The position numbers and the translations under genes are program-made. Under the pieces are notes generated by a model. The model worked only from the letters and a program-made list of their open reading frames with translations. It ran no database searches and had not been told where the DNA came from. DNA of 39,739 bases from JBEEJZ01 sp041168905 (GTDB lineage Bacteria > Pseudomonadota > Gammaproteobacteria > Burkholderiales > Burkholderiaceae_C). Shown in pieces: positions 1-7,856 of the stretch. Numbering within the stretch: position 1 is the stretch's first letter; each line of letters begins with the position of its first letter. The stretch lies in assembly GCA_041168905.1 (NCBI GenBank), contig JBEEJZ010000268.1, forward strand, positions 1 to 39,739, in the 5' to 3' direction.

Positions 1-1953
1 AACCGCGATCTGCTTGCGGCCCGACATGTACTGACCCGTGATGGAGTCGGGGGTGGCCAGGACGTCGGCACAGGTTCCTTGCGCCATCACGCGCCCACCG
101 TGCACGCCCGCGCCGGGGCCCATGTCGATGACGTGGTCGGCCGCGCGGATCATGTCTTCATCGTGTTCCACCACGATCACGCTGTTGCCGATGTCGCGCA
201 GGTGCTTCAGGGTGCCGATGAGGCGGTCGTTGTCGCGCTGGTGCAGGCCGATGCTGGGTTCGTCCAGCACGTACATCACGCCCGTCAGGCCGGATCCAAT
301 CTGCGAGGCCAGGCGGATGCGTTGCGACTCGCCCCCGCTCAGGGTTTCGGCACTGCGGTCCAGGCTCAGGTAGTTCAGGCCCACGTCGTTCAGGAACTTC
401 AGGCGCAGCCCGATTTCGCGCACCACCTTGGCCGCAATTTCGCCCTTGGCGCCCTGCAACTGCAGGGTGCTGAAGTAGGCAAAGCTGTCGCGCAAGGTGC
501 TGTGGCTGATGTCAAAAATCGCACGGGCCTGGTCGCCTTCGCCCACCTTCACATGGCGGGCCTCCCGGCGCAGGCGCGAGCCGCCACAGTCGGTGCAGGG
601 CTGGATGCTGCGGTAGCGCGACAGGTCCTCGCGCACCAGGGCCGAGTCGGTCTCGTGGTAGCGCCGTTGCATGTTGGGGATGATGCCCTCGAACACATGT
701 TTCTTGCTCACCTTTTTGCCTTGCGAGGCGCCCGAATCCAGCACGTAGCTGAACTTGATCTCTTCTTCGCCCGAGCCAAACAAGATCACCTGGCGCACCG
801 CATCGGGCAGGGATTCGAAAGCCTGCTCAATGTCAAACTGGTAGTGCCTGGCCAAGCTTTCCAGCATGGCGAAGTAATAACCATTGCGACGGTCCCAGCC
901 CTTGATGGCGCCACTGGCCAAGCTGAGCGACGGGAAAGCCACCACCCGTGCTGGATCAAAAAAATCCTGCTCGCCCAGGCCATCGCAACTGGGGCAGGCC
1001 CCGATTGGCGAGTTGAACGAGAACAGGCGCGGCTCCAGCTCGCTGATGGAGTAGTTGCACACCGCGCAGGCGAATTTGGCGTTGAACAGGTGCTCGGTGC
1101 CCTTGTCCATCTCCAGCACGATGGCTCGCCCTTCTGCCAGGCGCAGCGCGGCCTCAAAGCTCTCTGCCAGCCTTTGCTTGAAATTGTTGTAGTCCGTATG
1201 CGCCTCCGGGTTGGCTGGTGCGCCACCGTCGGCAGCTGCAGCCGGTGCATGGCGGACCTTGAGGCGGTCGACCACCACGTCGATGTCGTGCTTTTCGGCC
1301 TTTTTGAGTTTGGGCAGCTCTTCGAACTCCAGCGCCTGGCCGTCCACCCGAAAGCGCACATAGCCTTGTGCCTGCATCTGGGCAAACACGTCCAGAAACT
1401 CGCCTTTTTTCTCGCGCGCCACGGGTGCCAGAATCATCAGCCGGGTGTCCTCGGGCAGGGCCAGCACGGCGTCCACCATCTGGCTCACAGTTTGTGACTG
1501 CAGCGCCAGGCCGTGATCGGGGCAGTAGGGGGTGCCTGCGCGTGCAAACAACAGGCGCAGGTAGTCGTGGATTTCGGTCACCGTGCCCACGGTGGAGCGT
1601 GGGTTGTGGCTGGTGGCCTTTTGCTCGATGCTGATGGCTGGGCTCAGGCCCTCGATCAGGTCGACATCGGGCTTGTCCATCAACTGCAAGAACTGCCGCG
1701 CGTAGGTCGAGAGACTTTCTACATAGCGGCGTTGGCCTTCGGCGTAGAGGGTGTCAAACGCCAGGCTGGACTTGCCCGAGCCGCTCAAGCCGGTAATCAC
1801 CACCAGCTGATTGCGGGGGATGTCCAGATCGACGTTTTTCAGGTTGTGGGTGCGTGCGCCACGGATGCTGATGTTTTGCAGGCGCAAAGCCTGGGCCAGG
1901 TAAGCACCCTCGGGTGCGGCGGAAATGGCGTGGCCTGTAGGTGCAGAGTTCAA
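1..1953 (-). CDS. uvrA: UvrA excinuclease ABC subunit A, 3' part cut off by the window
   Basis: UvrA is the damage-recognition ATPase of the UvrABC nucleotide excision repair complex in the cytoplasm. The visible 651 codons hold the first ATPase half and the start of the second part. Walker A GLSGSGKSS lies near residue 55. Zinc-finger cysteines are in CAVC...CPSC and CTDCGG. The ABC signature LSGGESQRIRLASQ is followed by Walker B VMYVLDEPSIGLH. The frame is open to the window edge, so about one third of the protein (full length around 950-1000) is missing. No ATG fits. The best start is TTG at 1953, which gives MNSAPTGHAIS before the conserved RGARTHNLKN, but no strong Shine-Dalgarno precedes it. 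A TATCAT -10-like hexamer lies at 1981-1986 on the minus strand. I saw no LexA box upstream. Identity is certain; the start is not. Confidence 0.96.
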   Translation of the reverse strand, partial: MNSAPTGHAISAAPEGAYLAQALRLQNISIRGARTHNLKNVDLDIPRNQLVVITGLSGSGKSSLAFDTLYAEGQRRYVESLSTYARQFLQLMDKPDVDLIEGLSPAISIEQKATSHNPRSTVGTVTEIHDYLRLLFARAGTPYCPDHGLALQSQTVSQMVDAVLALPEDTRLMILAPVAREKKGEFLDVFAQMQAQGYVRFRVDGQALEFEELPKLKKAEKHDIDVVVDRLKVRHAPAAAADGGAPANPEAHTDYNNFKQRLAESFEAALRLAEGRAIVLEMDKGTEHLFNAKFACAVCNYSISELEPRLFSFNSPIGACPSCDGLGEQDFFDPARVVAFPSLSLASGAIKGWDRRNGYYFAMLESLARHYQFDIEQAFESLPDAVRQVILFGSGEEEIKFSYVLDSGASQGKKVSKKHVFEGIIPNMQRRYHETDSALVREDLSRYRSIQPCTDCGGSRLRREARHVKVGEGDQARAIFDISHSTLRDSFAYFSTLQLQGAKGEIAAKVVREIGLRLKFLNDVGLNYLSLDRSAETLSGGESQRIRLASQIGSGLTGVMYVLDEPSIGLHQRDNDRLIGTLKHLRDIGNSVIVVEHDEDMIRAADHVIDMGPGAGVHGGRVMAQGTCADVLATPDSITGQYMSGRKQIAV

Positions 1954-2140
1954 GATGGCTGGCGCAAGACAAAACCGTTGATGATAGTGAAAGATGAATG
2001 CCAAGCGGATCGGGGACAATCAGCGCCCTTACCCCCCATGGATTGCGCCGCCCCGGCTGCGGCCTACAAATCGAGTGCCTGTGTCTGCTGATTCATCTGT
2101 TGCCCCAGCCAGCGCCGCAACTGGCGTAGGTTCCATCGCC

Positions 2141-3331
2141 ATGACGCCGCTGGAGAGACAGTCCAGCGTCTCGCTGGCCACGCTTTTCGCCTTGCGCATG
2201 CTGGGCTTGTTCTTGGTGTTGCCGGTCTTCGCACTGGAGGCCGCCCGCTACCCAGGTGGCGATGATCCCGCCCGTGTGGGTCTGGTCATGGGTATTTATG
2301 GCCTGACCCAGGCACTGTTGCAAATTCCGTTTGGCCTGGCCTCTGATCGCCTGGGCCGCAAGCGGGTCATCTTGTTTGGTTTGCTGCTGTTTGCAGCCGG
2401 TAGCTTTGTGGCTGCCGCTGCCCAGACGCTGGACATGCTCTTGCTCGGGCGCGCCTTGCAGGGTGCGGGGGCCATCTCAGCGGCGGTGACGGCGTTGCTG
2501 TCTGACCAGACTCGCGATGTGGTGCGGACCAAGGCGATGGCCATGGTGGGTGCCAGCATCGGGTTGATGTTTGCGCTGTCTCTGGTACTGGCACCGGTGC
2601 TGGCCGCGAGGATCGGATTGAATGGATTGTTCTGGGTCACGGGTGCGCTGGCGCTCACCGGCATGGCACTGGTGACCTGGTGGGTGCCAGCGGAACCTGT
2701 GGTGAGCAGCGATGCCTCGCGCGGCAGCCTGCTGGCAGTGTTGCGCAGCCCGGCCTTGCTACGGCTGGATCTGGGCGTGTTTGTGTTGCATGCGGTGCAG
2801 CTGGCCATGTGGGTGGCCGTGCCCGCCTTGCTGGTGCAGGCAGGTCTGAGCAAGCAGGAACACTGGTCGATTTACTTGCCCGCTGTGCTGGGTTCGTTCG
2901 TACTGATGGGGGCAGTCTTTCCGCTGGAGCGACGTGGTTATTTGCGAGCGGTGTTTCTCGTGGCGATTGCCCTGATCGCTACGGTGCAGCTGGGGCTGTG
3001 GCTGGTGGCGCCCGTGCCGACGGTCACGGCCCTGGGGGTGTTGCTGTTTGTGTTTTTCTGTGGCTTTAACGTGCTGGAGGCCACCCAGCCCAGTCTGGTG
3101 TCGCGTCTGGCACCGGGTCACTCACGCGGCGCGGCCCTGGGGGTGTACAACACGCTGCAGTCACTGGGGTTTTTTGCGGGTGGCGCACTGGGGGGGTGGC
3201 TGGCCAAACATGTGGGCGCCAACGGCTTGTTTGCATTTTGTGGCGGTGCCATGGTGTTGTGGCTGCTGGTGGCCTGGCCCATGACCGCTCCTGGCCGGCA
3301 CGCCTCAACGGCCCCAGCCCAGGCCGCATAA
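2141..3331 (+). CDS. MFS permease, YajR-like
   Basis: This is a 396-residue inner-membrane transporter of the major facilitator superfamily, substrate unknown. About 12 hydrophobic segments are visible. Motif A of the family, GLASDRLGRKR, sits at residues 65-75 between helices 2 and 3. The ATG at 2141 places the protein start (MTPLERQSS) just before the first helix. The frame stays open upstream to 1994 with GTG codons at 2075 and 2081, but that part is proline/arginine-rich and does not look like transporter sequence. The gene is divergent from uvrA and lies 25 bp upstream of ssb on the same strand. From memory, a permease between uvrA and ssb is a common Burkholderiales arrangement, so this is probably not a recent insertion. 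The family call is firm; the substrate cannot be inferred. Confidence 0.88.
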   Translation: MTPLERQSSVSLATLFALRMLGLFLVLPVFALEAARYPGGDDPARVGLVMGIYGLTQALLQIPFGLASDRLGRKRVILFGLLLFAAGSFVAAAAQTLDMLLLGRALQGAGAISAAVTALLSDQTRDVVRTKAMAMVGASIGLMFALSLVLAPVLAARIGLNGLFWVTGALALTGMALVTWWVPAEPVVSSDASRGSLLAVLRSPALLRLDLGVFVLHAVQLAMWVAVPALLVQAGLSKQEHWSIYLPAVLGSFVLMGAVFPLERRGYLRAVFLVAIALIATVQLGLWLVAPVPTVTALGVLLFVFFCGFNVLEATQPSLVSRLAPGHSRGAALGVYNTLQSLGFFAGGALGGWLAKHVGANGLFAFCGGAMVLWLLVAWPMTAPGRHASTAPAQAA

Positions 3332-3356
3332 TCCCGAACTTCTGGAGGAATTGAAC

Positions 3357-3869
3357 ATGGCATCTGTCAACAAAGTCATCATCGTCGGCAATCTGGGCCG
3401 CGACCCCGAAGTCCGCAGCTTTCCCAGCGGCGACCGCGTGGCCAACGTCACCATCGCGACCACCGACAAATGGAAAGACAAGCAAACCAACGAAATGCGC
3501 GAAGCCACCGAATGGCACCGTGTGGTGTTCAACGGTCGCTTGGCCGAAATCGTTGAGCAGTATCTGCGCAAGGGCTCGCAGGTCTATGTGGAAGGCAGCT
3601 TGCGCACCCGCAAGTGGACCGATGCCAGCGGCCAGGAAAAATACAGCACCGAAATCCGCGCCGACCAGATGCAAATGCTCGGTGGCCGCCAGGGCATGGG
3701 TGGCCCATCGCACGACGATGGTTACGACCAGGCCCCGCCACAGCGCAGCGCCCCAGCAGCCCGCCCGGCGGCCCCGGCACCGCGCGCCGCAGCGCCGGCT
3801 CCTGCACCCCGTCAAAGCGCCCCTGCGCCCAGCGGCTTTGACGACATGGATGACGATATTCCGTTCTGA
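3357..3869 (+). CDS. ssb: Single-stranded DNA-binding protein
   Basis: SSB coats single-stranded DNA during replication, repair and recombination and recruits partner proteins through its C-terminal tip. The 170-residue product begins MASVNKVIIVGNLGRDPEVR. An OB-fold spans about residues 1-110, followed by an alanine/proline-rich disordered linker from about 125 to 160 and the acidic tail DDMDDDIPF, the conserved partner-binding tip. The ATG at 3357 is chosen because GGAGG at 3344-3348 lies 8 bases upstream. An in-frame TTG at 3351 is less likely. The gene follows the MFS permease closely, so they may be co-transcribed. No SOS box is visible upstream. Confidence 0.97.
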   Translation: MASVNKVIIVGNLGRDPEVRSFPSGDRVANVTIATTDKWKDKQTNEMREATEWHRVVFNGRLAEIVEQYLRKGSQVYVEGSLRTRKWTDASGQEKYSTEIRADQMQMLGGRQGMGGPSHDDGYDQAPPQRSAPAARPAAPAPRAAAPAPAPRQSAPAPSGFDDMDDDIPF

Positions 3870-3921
3870 AGGCTGTTCCTGTCTCCATGTCGAGCGTTGA
3901 GCCAGCTCTGCGTAGGGTACT

Positions 3922-4500
3922 GTGATTTTCTGCACGCGATTCCTGAGCCGACCGTTGGGTTGGCTGCTCTTGTTGCTTGGGGCTCTGGCGTGCGGTAGCC
4001 CAGCCTTGGCATGGTTTGGTCCCAGTGCTGAGGACCCTTATTCACTTGAAGTTCAATCATTGGACTCTGCGCAACTACCGGCGCCAGTTTGGTTGTGGGT
4101 TGATGCTCGGGTTAATGTTGATCCGGAAAATCGACCTACGCGTGATGGTTATCATTTTGGCGATACCAGTTTCCGGCCACGCCCATTCAACTACATCGAG
4201 GCAGAATTTCTGCGTCAGGTCGCCCTGCATGAGGAGCGTACGGAGCTCCTAGAAAAATTGAGCGGTAAGACCATCCGCCTCCTTGAATTCGATGCGACTG
4301 TCGGTTTGTGGGTTCGGTTCACTGAAAAGCAATCAGGTCGTTGGGACACCGTCCGCATCCGCGCCGTCATAGATGTGGACGGAAGTCGCTATGAGGCCAG
4401 TGACGCCCATCCCTTCAGGAGCCGGGACAAACCCAGTCCGGCCAGCGTTCCCATGAGGGAAGTAGTCAAATCGCTTGTGAACCAGATACTTCTCTTTTGA
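3922..4500 (+). CDS. Predicted secreted protein of unknown function
   Basis: I do not recognise this 192-residue product. It begins at GTG 3922 and has a clear Sec-type signal: basic start MIFCTRFLSRPLG, a leucine-rich core WLLLLLGALACG, and likely cleavage after ALA near residue 30. The mature part is soluble-looking, with two acidic/charged stretches (DPENRPTRDGYHFGDTSF and EFLRQVALHEERTELLEKL) and a C-terminal helix ending in NQILLF. There is no lipobox at the cleavage site and no catalytic motif I can name. By eye it is less GC-biased than its neighbours, with codons such as TTA and AAT. It stands alone: 52 bp after ssb on the same strand and convergent with mnmA. It is probably a real periplasmic protein, perhaps acquired. 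Confidence 0.62.
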   Translation: MIFCTRFLSRPLGWLLLLLGALACGSPALAWFGPSAEDPYSLEVQSLDSAQLPAPVWLWVDARVNVDPENRPTRDGYHFGDTSFRPRPFNYIEAEFLRQVALHEERTELLEKLSGKTIRLLEFDATVGLWVRFTEKQSGRWDTVRIRAVIDVDGSRYEASDAHPFRSRDKPSPASVPMREVVKSLVNQILLF

Positions 4501-4569
4501 TGGGCGTCTGGCTTGCAGAGCCCCAAGTCTGTGTAGCTGACGGTTTCCGGAGCACGCGGATCAAGGTAA

Positions 4570-5682
4570 TCAAGCGCTGATCACCCCGCCGCCCATGCAA
4601 ATCTCGCCGTCATAAAGCACGGCACTTTGGCCAGGGGTCACCGCCCATTGCGGGTCGGTAAAGTCCAGCTGAAAGCCTGATTGGCTGGAGGCTGACAAGG
4701 CGCAGGGCGCATCGGCCTGCCGGTAGCGGGTTTTGGCGGCATAGGCACCCGGCAGTGGCGCTGTACCTGCCGTCCAGCTGCAGTCGTCGGCCTTCAAACT
4801 GTTCGACAAGAGCCAGGGGTGATCATGCCCTTGCACTACCCACAAGGTATTGCTGGCCATGTCCTTGCGTGCCACAAACCAGGGGGCATGGTCGCCACCA
4901 CCGCGCTGCGCCCCTTTTTGCTTGAGGCCACCGATGCCCAGTCCCTGGCGCTGGCCCAGGGTGTAAAAGCTCAGGCCCACGTGCTGACCGATGGTCCGAC
5001 CCTTGTCATCCTTGATAGGGCCAGGCTCCTTGGCGATGTAGCGGTTCAAAAACTCCCGAAAAGGCCGCTCGCCAATAAAGCAGATGCCTGTGGAATCTTT
5101 CTTTTTTGCATTGGGCAGTCCGATCTCGGCAGCAATGCGGCGCACTTCGGTTTTGTGCAGTTCGCCCACCGGAAACAGCGTTTTGGCCAGCTGGGCTTGA
5201 CTTAGCCGGTGCAGGAAATAGCTTTGGTCTTTGCTGGGGTCCAGGCCCTTGAGCAACTCAAATCGCGAGCCGCCTGGGTGCTGGGCGACTTCACGGACCC
5301 GGGCGTAGTGACCGGTGGCGATTTTTTCGGCGCCCAGGCGCAGGGCGTGGTCCAGGAAGGACTTGAACTTGATTTCGGCGTTACACAGGATGTCGGGGTT
5401 GGGGGTGCGCCCGGCGCTGTACTCGCGCAGGAACTCGGCAAAGACCCGGTCCTTGTATTCGGCGGCGAAGTTGACGTGCTCCATGTCGATGCCCACCACG
5501 TCAGCCACGGCCGCAGCGTCCAGAAAGTCCTGTCGTGATGAGCAATATTCACTGTCATCGTCGTCTTCCCAGTTCTTCATGAAGATGCCGATGACCTCGT
5601 AGCCCTGCTCTTTGAGCAGCCAGGCGCTCACCGCAGAGTCCACCCCACCACTCAAACCCACCACCACACGTTGTTTGCCCAT
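4570..5682 (-). CDS. mnmA: tRNA-specific 2-thiouridylase MnmA
   Basis: MnmA adds sulfur to C2 of the wobble uridine U34 in tRNA for Lys, Glu and Gln, using ATP and a persulfide relay. The 370-residue protein has the normal family length. The PP-loop SGGVDS lies at 11-16, and the two relay/catalytic cysteines are visible as Cys100 (NPDILCNAEIKF) and Cys201 (DSTGICFIGE). The C-terminal beta-barrel ends in AVLYDGEICMGGGVI. The ATG at 5682 gives MGKQRVVVGLSGG, the expected start. It is divergent from the LysR gene with only 21 bp between the two start codons, so their promoters must overlap. In E. coli nudJ lies directly upstream of mnmA. Here the nudJ-like gene is on the same strand but 7.4 kb upstream. 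Confidence 0.97.
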   Translation of the reverse strand: MGKQRVVVGLSGGVDSAVSAWLLKEQGYEVIGIFMKNWEDDDDSEYCSSRQDFLDAAAVADVVGIDMEHVNFAAEYKDRVFAEFLREYSAGRTPNPDILCNAEIKFKSFLDHALRLGAEKIATGHYARVREVAQHPGGSRFELLKGLDPSKDQSYFLHRLSQAQLAKTLFPVGELHKTEVRRIAAEIGLPNAKKKDSTGICFIGERPFREFLNRYIAKEPGPIKDDKGRTIGQHVGLSFYTLGQRQGLGIGGLKQKGAQRGGGDHAPWFVARKDMASNTLWVVQGHDHPWLLSNSLKADDCSWTAGTAPLPGAYAAKTRYRQADAPCALSASSQSGFQLDFTDPQWAVTPGQSAVLYDGEICMGGGVISA

Positions 5683-5703
5683 AGGTGTGCGATTATCCCT
5701 GGC

Positions 5704-6645
5704 ATGGAACTTCGGCAGCTTCGTTACTTTGTGCGTGTGGTTGAGCTGGGCAGCATGGGCCGGGCGGCGCTGGACCTGGACCTAGTTCAGTCCGCCCTGA
5801 GCCAGCAGATCAGCCGGCTTGAGGGGGAGCTGAGCACCCGCCTGCTGCAGCGCAGCCCGCAGGGCGTGACGCCCACCGAGGCTGGCGTGGCCTTCTTCCG
5901 GGAGGCGCAACTCACCCTGCGCCACGCCGACCAGGCCATGCGCGCCGCCCAACAGGCACGCCTCACCGGCACTGTCAGCGTTGGCCTGGCCCCCACCACG
6001 GCGGCCGTGCTGGGTTTGCCCCTGATCCGGGCCATGCGCGAGCGTTACCCCGATGTACGTCTGCACATGGTGGAGAGTTTGTCGGGGCACCTGGCCGCGA
6101 TGCTGAACGCGCGGCAGCTGGACCTGGCCGTGCTGTTCGATGCCCGGCTCCAGGCCCAAACAGCCCGCGGCTGGCAGGTTCGGCCCTTGTTGCAAGAAGA
6201 CCTGTTTTTGATAGGCAGTCGCCAGCACGGCACCTTACTTCCTGCCGAAGACCTGAGCTTGGCCCAGCTGGCCGATACCCCACTGATCTTGCCGACCGGA
6301 CCCCACGGCCTGCGCAGCACCCTGGACGCCGCTTTTGCCCGGGCCCAGGTGACACCGCGAGTGTTGTTGGAGATTGATTCCTTGGCCATGCTGATGGAGG
6401 CGGTCGATGCTGGGTTGGGCGCCACATTGCAACCCTGGGCGGCTGTAGGTCGTTTTGCCGATGCGCCAGACCGGTTCCACATGGCGCGTATTACCGACGC
6501 GACGATGCAGCGGGTCAATCATCTGTGCAGTCTGTCAGACGACGAGCTGTCCCCCGCCGCCCTGGCCGCCCGGGTGGTGCTGGGCGAATGCGCACAGAGG
6601 CTGGTGCAGCAGGGGCGCTGGACCGGGGCTCGGTTAAACACCTGA
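5704..6645 (+). CDS. LysR-family transcriptional regulator
   Basis: A 313-residue LysR-type regulator. The N-terminal winged helix-turn-helix spans about residues 1-60 (MELRQLRYFVRVVELGSMGRAALDL...SQQISRLEGELSTRLLQRS). A periplasmic-binding-protein-like effector domain follows from about 90 to 295. The ATG at 5704 gives the standard LysR start MELRQLRYF; an upstream in-frame ATG at 5671 would add 11 unrelated residues and overlap mnmA. The body (SMGRAALDLDLVQSALSQQ) recalls the Nac/Cbl-type branch, but I cannot assign a named orthologue. Tricarballylate operons in Salmonella are controlled by a LysR protein, TcuR. The T-N11-A operator at 7764-7780 upstream of the SDR-tcu operon makes this the likely activator of that operon, with dinD lying between. 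Confidence 0.93.
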   Translation: MELRQLRYFVRVVELGSMGRAALDLDLVQSALSQQISRLEGELSTRLLQRSPQGVTPTEAGVAFFREAQLTLRHADQAMRAAQQARLTGTVSVGLAPTTAAVLGLPLIRAMRERYPDVRLHMVESLSGHLAAMLNARQLDLAVLFDARLQAQTARGWQVRPLLQEDLFLIGSRQHGTLLPAEDLSLAQLADTPLILPTGPHGLRSTLDAAFARAQVTPRVLLEIDSLAMLMEAVDAGLGATLQPWAAVGRFADAPDRFHMARITDATMQRVNHLCSLSDDELSPAALAARVVLGECAQRLVQQGRWTGARLNT

Positions 6646-6647
6646 CC

Positions 6648-6653
6648 TAGAAT
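6648..6653 (+). promoter_or_regulatory. Candidate -10 element upstream of dinD
   Basis: TAGAAT matches the -10 consensus at five of six positions and lies immediately after the LysR stop codon, about 160 bases before the chosen dinD start. I see no convincing -35. It would place dinD under its own promoter with a long leader. It could be chance. Confidence 0.25.
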
Positions 6654-6814
6654 GATTTTCACCGCCGTTTGCGCCTCATCGTGAGCACGGCTTCAACAAA
6701 AAAATGGCAAAAGGGACGAGGTATATGGGGCAGTCCACCCAAAAAATTCATAGCGGTTCGTCGCTAGGCCGAATTCATCACGCCCATCCCAAAGGTCAAA
6801 ACGGGAGTTTCACC

Positions 6815-7657
6815 ATGAAAAAAGAGTTGGTTCAAACCCTCATCGACACCTTTGAGGGCCATGCACAACAAACCGAAAGTGGTGTGGAATACTGGCTGGC
6901 AAGGGACATCCAACACCTGCTGGGCTATGCGGAATGGCGTAACTTTGGACTCGTGATCAGCAAGGCGAAGACCGCCTGCGAAGTGAGTGGTCAACGTGTC
7001 ACAGACCATTTTGTTGACGTCAACAAAATGGTCGAATTGGGCTCCGGCAGCCAGCGCGAAATCGACGACATCATGCTCACCCGCTATGCGTGCTACCTGG
7101 TTGCACAAAACGGCGACCCACGCAAACCCGAGATCGCTTTTGCCCAAACCTATTTTGCGGTGCAAACCCGCAAGGCCGAACTGATCGAGCAACGCATGCT
7201 GGACGCCGAGCGCATCCATGCACGCAAAAAACTGACCGAAACAGAAAAAGAACTCTCGCAAATCATCTACGAGCAGACCGGCGGCAACCAGGACTTTGCA
7301 CTCATCCGCAGCAAAGGCGACTACGCCTTGTTTGGCAAAAGCACCCAAGCCATGAAGGCCCAGTGGAAAGTACCTGACAGTCGCCCACTGGCCGACTTTG
7401 CACCCACTATTCTGCTCAAGGCCAAAGACTTCGCCACTGAAATCACCATCTTCAACGCCCGCCAGCACCAGATGGACCGTGAAGGGCAAATCTCCAAAGA
7501 GCACATCACCAACAACCAAGCGGTGCGCAACACGCTGCTGGAACGAGGCATACGCCCTGAAAGCTTGCCACCAGAAGAAGACGTCAAAAAAGTCGAGCGG
7601 CGCTTGCAGTCTGAAGACAAAAAATCGCTGAACAAGCCCGACACCCTGGACAACTGA
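6815..7657 (+). CDS. dinD: DinD-family protein (DNA-damage-inducible protein D)
   Basis: This 280-residue protein matches E. coli DinD (274 aa) in length and motif order: a BRO/KilA-N-like N-terminal segment (YWLARDIQHLLGYAEWRNF), then CEVSGQRVTDHF, DIMLTRYACYLVAQNGDPRKPEIAFAQTYFA, and a charged C-terminal half with NTLLERGIRPESLPPEEDVKK. E. coli DinD is SOS-induced and has been reported to inhibit RecA filament activities. That role is family knowledge and is not shown here. The ATG at 6815 is preferred because GGGAG lies just upstream and homology starts there. An in-frame ATG at 6704 would add 37 unrelated residues. No LexA box was found between 6600 and 6815. DinD genes are sporadic and mobile, and here one sits between a LysR regulator and its probable target. 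A perfect 30-bp palindrome lies in its coding sequence at 7004-7033. Confidence 0.88.
   Translation: MKKELVQTLIDTFEGHAQQTESGVEYWLARDIQHLLGYAEWRNFGLVISKAKTACEVSGQRVTDHFVDVNKMVELGSGSQREIDDIMLTRYACYLVAQNGDPRKPEIAFAQTYFAVQTRKAELIEQRMLDAERIHARKKLTETEKELSQIIYEQTGGNQDFALIRSKGDYALFGKSTQAMKAQWKVPDSRPLADFAPTILLKAKDFATEITIFNARQHQMDREGQISKEHITNNQAVRNTLLERGIRPESLPPEEDVKKVERRLQSEDKKSLNKPDTLDN
7004..7033. repeat. Perfect 30-bp palindrome inside dinD
   Basis: Each arm is 15 bases (GACCATTTTGTTGAC followed directly by its reverse complement), with no spacer and no mismatch. It is centred between 7018 and 7019 and encodes DHFVDVNKMV. Because the centre falls symmetrically on the codons, the antisense strand reads the same peptide. 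It could extrude as a cruciform or form an mRNA hairpin. Confidence 0.97.
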
Positions 7658-7763
7658 CAAGAGCAAAGCAGGTTCACCCACAAAACCAGGTCCAAAAGCG
7701 ATCTGCAAGCCGAGCGCAACGCCCGCAACCGCGACCTGTGCCCGCCCTGATATGCCCGCTAGT

Positions 7764-7780
7764 CATCACAAATCGTGATG
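7764..7780 (+). promoter_or_regulatory. LysR-type operator (T-N11-A) before the SDR-tcu operon
   Basis: CATCAC-AAATC-GTGATG is a perfect 6-base inverted repeat with a 5-base spacer. It contains TCACAAATCGTGA, which fits the LysR-family consensus T-N11-A. A -10-like TACAGT at 7824-7829 predicts a start near 7836, putting the centre of the repeat near -64, the classical position of the LysR recognition site. It lies 85 bp upstream of the SDR start codon. That the LysR protein encoded at 5704-6645 binds here is an inference. Confidence 0.6.
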
Positions 7781-7823
7781 CCCCCATACACCGAGGGTGC
7801 TGTTTCTTTCGGTCCGGTCCGCC

Positions 7824-7829
7824 TACAGT
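7824..7829 (+). promoter_or_regulatory. Candidate -10 element of the SDR-Bug-tcuAB operon
   Basis: TACAGT agrees with the -10 consensus at four of six positions. No good -35 is present at 17 bases, as is usual for an activator-dependent promoter. The predicted start near 7836 leaves a leader of about 20 bases carrying AGGAG before the ATG at 7857. Confidence 0.4.
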
Positions 7830-7856
7830 CCACGTCTCAAGCACAAAGGAGACGAG

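Noticed and set aside
79..1497. 472-codon plus-strand open frame opposite uvrA
   Set aside because: Antisense to conserved UvrA motifs, no recognisable domain.
1954..2140. SOS box between uvrA and the MFS gene
   Set aside because: The only CTG-N10-CAG (starting near 2097) has a GC-rich centre and no CTGT/ACAG ends, so it is likely chance.
3720..3840. Repeat region near the ssb end
   Set aside because: The GC-rich repetitive look is just the Ala/Pro codons of the disordered SSB linker.
6718..6733. Possible LexA box before dinD
   Set aside because: Only the right half (CAG) matches. The left half reads GAG and the AT-rich centre is interrupted by four G residues.
6764..7708. 314-codon open frame antisense to dinD
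   Set aside because: Shadow frame. It shares the peptide DHFVDVNKMV with DinD only because of the DNA palindrome.
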